Assembly: GCF_009789225.1 (NCBI RefSeq)
Contig: NZ_WSTA01000042.1
Location: 1-32,211, forward strand
DNA length: 32,211 bases
Direction of reading: 5' to 3'
Origin: Agromyces seonyuensis
GTDB taxonomy: Bacteria > Actinomycetota > Actinomycetes > Actinomycetales > Microbacteriaceae
Part shown: in pieces, positions 29,501 through 32,211 of the stretch
Position numbering within the stretch: position 1 is the stretch's first letter
How the letters are laid out: each line of letters begins with the position of its first letter
Notes under the pieces: model-generated
What the model was told of the DNA's origin: nothing
The model's database searches: none
Seen by the model: only the letters and a program-made list of their open reading frames with translations
Position numbers and translations under genes: made by a program

Positions 29501-31135
29501 GCGCGGCGTGAGGATGCCCGTGACGCGATCCCACACGAGCCGTGGCCGCAGGCCGGCGAACCGGTCGGAGGGATAGCGGCCGGCAAGGAGGTCGAGCACG
29601 GCGTCGAACGCCGAGCGCGGCAGTGTCGCGAAGGGCGCCGAGCGGATGACCGTGCGGAACCACTCGTCGGCCTGCACCGACTCGAGCGCGGCCACGACCG
29701 CGACCGTGTGCTGGGCGAGCACGTCGAGCGGGTTGCGGAGCACCCGGACGGCCTCGATGCGCCCATCGACCATGCGCTCGGCGACGACCGCGGCGTGCAG
29801 CAGGTCGGTGCGGTGCTGCGGGAAGACGACGCCGCGGCTCGCCTCCCCCACCTGATGGCCGGCGCGGCCGACGCGCTGCAGTCCGCTCGCGACCGACGGC
29901 GGCGTCGCGAGCTGCACGACGAGGTCGACCTCGCCCATGTCGATGCCGAGCTCGAGGCTCGAGGTGGCGACCACGCAGCGCAGCTCCCCCGACTTCAGCT
30001 GCGACTCGATGACGAGGCGCTCCTCCTTGCTCACCGAGCCGTGGTGGGCGCGGGCGAGGATCGGGTCGGCGCCACCGGTCTGGTTCGCGCTCGAGGCGTA
30101 GATCGCCGCGAGGCCGCCGGGGACGGGCGCGTCGGGGCGGCTCGGGCGCACGAAGTCGACGCCCTCGACCGGCTCGGAGGCATCCGGTTCGCCGCCGGGC
30201 CCGACCCGCGCGAGCGGGCGCACCTCGGACGGTGCGAGCGTCTCGGCGTCGATGCGGTCCGCCACGATCTCGTTGAGCCGGGCGGTCAGGCGCTCCGCGA
30301 CGCGGCGGGAGTTGACGAACACGATCGTCGAGCGATGGGCGAGCACCTCGTCGGTGATCGCCTCCTCGACCTTCGGCCAGACTGTGCCACCCTCGCCGCG
30401 GAGGTCGCCGAGATCCTCGACGGGCACCGCCACCCGGAGGTCGAGCAGCTTGCCGGAGGTCGGCGCGACGATCGTGACCGGTCGATCGCCGCCGAGGAAG
30501 CGCGCCACCTCCTCGCGGGGGCGCACCGTCGCCGAGAGCCCGACGCGCTGCACGCGGCCGCCGGCGAGGGCATCCAATCGCTCGAGGGCGAGCGCGAGAT
30601 CGGCGCCGCGCTTGGTGCCGGCGAGCGCGTGGATCTCGTCGACGATGACGACCTCGACCCCGGCGAGCGTGCGCCGCGCGCCCGACGTGAGCTGGATCGC
30701 GAGCGTCTCGGGGGTCGTGATGAGCAGATCGGGCGGATGCGTCGCGAGGCGGCGTCGTTCGTGCTGCGGGGTGTCGCCCGTTCGCACGCCGACGCTCGGC
30801 ACGCGCACGTCGCCGCCGAGCCGCTCCGCGGCCGCCTGGATGCCCGCGAGCGGCGCGCGCAGGTTCTTCTCGACATCGACGCCGAGCGCCTTCAGCGGCG
30901 ACACGTAGAGCACGCGCACCCCGGCCGACTCGCCGGGCGCCTCGTGGGCGAGCCGGTCGATCGCGGACAGGAACGCCGCGAGCGTCTTGCCGGAGCCGGT
31001 CGGCGCGACGATGAGCGCGTGCTCGCCGCGGCCGATGGCGGCCCACGCGTCGCGCTGCACGGGCGTCGGCGCCTCGAAGGCGCCCTCGAACCACGCGGCC
31101 GTCGCCGCGCCGAACCCGCCGATCCCCCCGGTCAC
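26501..31135 (-). CDS. lhr: Lhr-type long DEAD/DEAH-box helicase, 1544 aa
   Basis: 3'-to-5' superfamily 2 DNA (or RNA-DNA) helicase of the Lhr long form, linked to DNA repair in mycobacteria. Walker A APTGSGKT (44-51), DEIH (166-169), SAT (200-202 region), and motif VI QRVGRAGHQVGEASRG. Two RecA domains are followed by the winged helix and bridge domain of the Lhr core. A long C-terminal Lhr-specific region (about 870-1544) makes a very large protein, as in other actinobacteria. I chose GTG 31135 (VTGGIGGFG): a TTGAAT -10-like box ends 6 nt upstream. TTG at 31147 is an alternative. The frame is open to 31270, but that part is not Lhr-like. Confidence 0.93.
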   Translation of the reverse strand: MTGGIGGFGAATAAWFEGAFEAPTPVQRDAWAAIGRGEHALIVAPTGSGKTLAAFLSAIDRLAHEAPGESAGVRVLYVSPLKALGVDVEKNLRAPLAGIQAAAERLGGDVRVPSVGVRTGDTPQHERRRLATHPPDLLITTPETLAIQLTSGARRTLAGVEVVIVDEIHALAGTKRGADLALALERLDALAGGRVQRVGLSATVRPREEVARFLGGDRPVTIVAPTSGKLLDLRVAVPVEDLGDLRGEGGTVWPKVEEAITDEVLAHRSTIVFVNSRRVAERLTARLNEIVADRIDAETLAPSEVRPLARVGPGGEPDASEPVEGVDFVRPSRPDAPVPGGLAAIYASSANQTGGADPILARAHHGSVSKEERLVIESQLKSGELRCVVATSSLELGIDMGEVDLVVQLATPPSVASGLQRVGRAGHQVGEASRGVVFPQHRTDLLHAAVVAERMVDGRIEAVRVLRNPLDVLAQHTVAVVAALESVQADEWFRTVIRSAPFATLPRSAFDAVLDLLAGRYPSDRFAGLRPRLVWDRVTGILTPRPGAGRLAMTSGGTIPDRGLFGVFLAGEGAGRRVGELDEEMVYESRVGDVFALGTTSWRIQEITHDRVVVVPAAGAPGRVPFWKGDTLGRPAELGEAIGAYTRELVDLRQRDPDGAERMLAAGGLDRLATRNLVALVDAQREATGVVPDDRTLLVERFLDELGDWRIVLHSPYGLPVHAPWALAVGARIQERFGVDASAVAGDDGIVLRLPDTGVDPPGAELFRFDDADELAGVVASRVSDSALFASRFRECAARALLLPQPDPRRRAPLWQQRRRAAQLLDVAADYPDFPILLETARECLQDVYDLPALQQLARRIGERRVRIVETRTELPSPYAQALLFGYVGEFMYEGDQPLAERRAAALALDPRLLTELLGDTGFRDLFDADLLVGVERELQHLGPERRRHGIEGVADLLRELGPLTTDELAARLDPEDADEDADAPLGPEVAAALAAALEAAGRVIRVELHGRERWAAVEDAARLRDGLGTVLPGGIPPAFLEPVADPLGDLVGRFARTHGPFLLERLIDAYGVEATRADETLQRLARTGRVVHGEFTPGVSGLEWADADVLDRVRRRSLAALREQIEPVEPRQLARFLPEWQRVGPAAGGLSGVDGVLEAIEHLEGVRVPASALESLILPARVRDYRPALLDELTAAGEVVWAGAGELAGDGWISLHLADSAGLTLPLPEPVELGSLEQEVLAVLGSGGGYFFRPLAEAVGSLDDAALEAALWKLVWAGLVGNDTLAPVRALVAGGGAHRPKPRTPRVRGGVRRLPRPEMPARGGAPTAAGRWSALPVPDAEPTARAIALGETLLERYGVVTRGAVAQEGPVGGFELVYRTLSRLEEAGRVRRGYFVDGLGAAQFAAPAVVDRLRAQGPTGAIALAATDPANPYGAALPWPASPDGVTSRPARKAGAFVVLVDGALVCFVERGGRTVLVFDEEPAAFALAADALADLVLGGGAGRIRIERANGRFVLGTPTGRALEAAGFRESPQGLRLAARPG

Positions 31136-31141
31136 GGTTCC

Positions 31142-31147
31142 ATTCAA
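31142..31147 (-). promoter_or_regulatory. -10-like TTGAAT before lhr
   Basis: TTGAAT on the minus strand, 6 nt before GTG 31135; weak, since it lacks the A of TAnnnT. lhr might instead be read through from the decarboxylase 76 bp upstream. Confidence 0.3.
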
Positions 31148-31211
31148 GCGCGCACCGCCGACGGTGCAACCCTCGGGAGCCCGACCCGCTCCCCCGCGAT
31201 CTCCCGCGATC

Positions 31212-32156
31212 TCAGAGCTGCGCCGCGGCGCGCTCGAACGCGGCGACCGTGCGGGCCACCGCCCGCGCATCGGTGCCCGCGTTGCTCACCGAGCACCGCA
31301 CTACGGCCCGCCCGTGCCACGTCGACGGGGAGGCGAACACCTCGCCCTCCTCGGCGAGCGCGGCACCGAGGGCGCGGGTGCGCTCGTCGTCGGCGAAGCC
31401 GGCGCACACCTGCGTGAAGACGACGTCGTTGCGGACCTCGAGGCCCGGAATGCGCGCGATGCCCGCGGCGATGCCCTGCGCGGCCACGACGAGGCCGTCG
31501 ACGAGTCCGGCCACGCCGTCGACCCCGAGACTCCGCAGCGCCGCCCAGACCGGGACGCCGCGCGCCCGCCGTGAGAGCTCGGGCACCCGGTCGTGGGGAT
31601 CGGCGTCGCCCGCGACCGCTTCGAGGTAGCTCGCGCTCAGCCCGAGGGCGCGCACCGCGGCCGTAGGATCGGCGACGATCGAGACGCCGCAGTCGTACGG
31701 CACGTTGAGCGTCTTGTGGGCGTCCGTGGACCACGAGTCCGCCGCCTCGATCCCCCGCACGAGCGCCGCGGTGCGCGGGCTCGCCCCCGCCCAGAGTCCG
31801 AAGGCGCCGTCGATGTGCACCCACGCACCCGCACGATGCGCGACGCCGATCGCGTCCTCGAACTGGTCGAACGCCCCCGAGTGCAGGTTGCCGGCCTGCA
31901 GCACCACGATCGTCGGCGACCGACCGCTCGCGAGCGCCGCCTCGAGCGCGGCGGGGTCGAGGCGCCCCTGGGCGTCGGCCGCGACTTTGCCCGGCACGCC
32001 GAGCCCGAGCATCCGCGCCGCCGAGTCGATGGTCTCGTGCCCCTCGGCGCCCGTCAGCACCCGCACCCGCGGCGCCCCGGCGAGGCCGTCGCGGGCGTCG
32101 CCGCCGGCGCGTTCGAGCACGGCGTCGCGCGCCGCGGCGAGCGCGGCGAAGCCGGC
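31212..32156 (-). CDS. PLP-dependent decarboxylase/aminotransferase (group II type), 5' end missing
   Basis: Fold-type I PLP enzyme related to glutamate, aromatic amino acid and diaminobutyrate decarboxylases; substrate unknown. Visible parts: FAALAAARDAVLERAG (normally preceded by a GTxAN-like block), VLTGAEGHETIDSAARMLGLG, AWVHIDGAFGLWA (cofactor Asp), and STDAHKTLNVPYDCG (Schiff-base Lys). The C-terminal part is complete to TGA 31212. About 130-150 N-terminal residues are absent: beyond 32156 the sequence is adapter-like and carries an in-frame TGA at 32189-32187. GTG 32171 lies inside the adapter and is not a real start. The truncation is an assembly end, not a pseudogene. Confidence 0.8.
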   Translation of the reverse strand, partial: AGFAALAAARDAVLERAGGDARDGLAGAPRVRVLTGAEGHETIDSAARMLGLGVPGKVAADAQGRLDPAALEAALASGRSPTIVVLQAGNLHSGAFDQFEDAIGVAHRAGAWVHIDGAFGLWAGASPRTAALVRGIEAADSWSTDAHKTLNVPYDCGVSIVADPTAAVRALGLSASYLEAVAGDADPHDRVPELSRRARGVPVWAALRSLGVDGVAGLVDGLVVAAQGIAAGIARIPGLEVRNDVVFTQVCAGFADDERTRALGAALAEEGEVFASPSTWHGRAVVRCSVSNAGTDARAVARTVAAFERAAAQL

Positions 32157-32190
32157 AGATCGGGAGAGCACGCGTCCGAACTCCTGTCAC
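32157..32190. other. Illumina TruSeq adapter-like sequence (contamination) at the contig end
   Basis: AGATCGGGAGAGCACG... through ...CTCCTGTCAC aligns without gaps to the TruSeq read adapter, 30 of 34 bases. Differences are at 32164, 32172, 32177 and 32185. Its minus-strand translation reads TGVRTRALPI, a variant of the well-known artefact TGVQTCALPI. The last 21 bases (32191-32211) are of uncertain origin. Confidence 0.88.
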
Positions 32191-32211
32191 CTAGGCGTGC
32201 GGCAAGCCGCC

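Noticed and set aside
31188-31214. Short direct repeat CCCGCGATCT before lhr
   Set aside because: Two 10-bp copies in GC-rich intergenic DNA with no palindrome or promoter link; probably chance.
31144-32190. Long minus-strand reading frame starting MTGVRTRALPIC
   Set aside because: It begins in the adapter-derived sequence and continues as an Arg-rich shadow frame of the decarboxylase gene.

Overview
The window is 32.2 kb of very GC-rich, densely coding DNA that reads as an actinobacterial chromosome (Micrococcales, most likely Microbacteriaceae). Reasons: the rRNA leader motif at the left edge, the infC-rpmI-rplT cluster beside a DUF1844 gene, a glutamate transporter in the corynebacterial gluABCD order, an actinobacterial-size Lhr helicase, and many start codons placed 6-8 nt after a TAnnnT -10 box, as in leaderless mRNAs. 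It looks like a whole assembly contig. The left end breaks in the leader of an rRNA operon. The right end (32157-32190) matches an Illumina TruSeq adapter at 30 of 34 bases, truncating the last gene.

Layout. 1-402: 16S rRNA leader reading left, plus its probable promoter. 403-3849: CoA-transferase and tyrS (minus), then a membrane protein (plus) convergent with satD. 3860-6488: satD with a phased operator array, a DNA-3-methyladenine glycosylase coupled to an HxlR regulator, and a divergent qorB-like oxidoreductase. 6557-13545: arginine operon argC-argJ-argB-argD-argF-argH (minus), preceded by a 26-codon, arginine-rich leader ORF with its own promoter and a foldable leader. 13610-16306: P-type ATPase. 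16433-19989: pheS-pheT. 20053-23417: gluABCD-type amino acid ABC transporter. 23531-24331: TrmH-type RNA methyltransferase. 24484-26061: infC-rpmI-rplT, where infC starts at AUC after a leader with three successive GNRA-tetraloop hairpins; the DUF1844 gene diverges from it. 26501-32156: lhr and a 5'-truncated PLP-dependent decarboxylase.

Most genes are housekeeping: translation (tyrS, pheST, infC/L35/L20, TrmH), arginine synthesis, glutamate-type uptake and DNA repair. No phage, IS, CRISPR, tRNA or integron signal was seen.

The parts that best deserve follow-up are: (a) the candidate arginine leader peptide and attenuator; (b) the structured infC leader; (c) SatD, which by eye carries a class III nucleotide-cyclase-like core joined to a helix-turn-helix, next to 17-bp palindromes spaced exactly 28 bp, with a membrane protein facing it; (d) a P-type ATPase lacking the usual cation ligands; (e) the adapter artefact at the right end.
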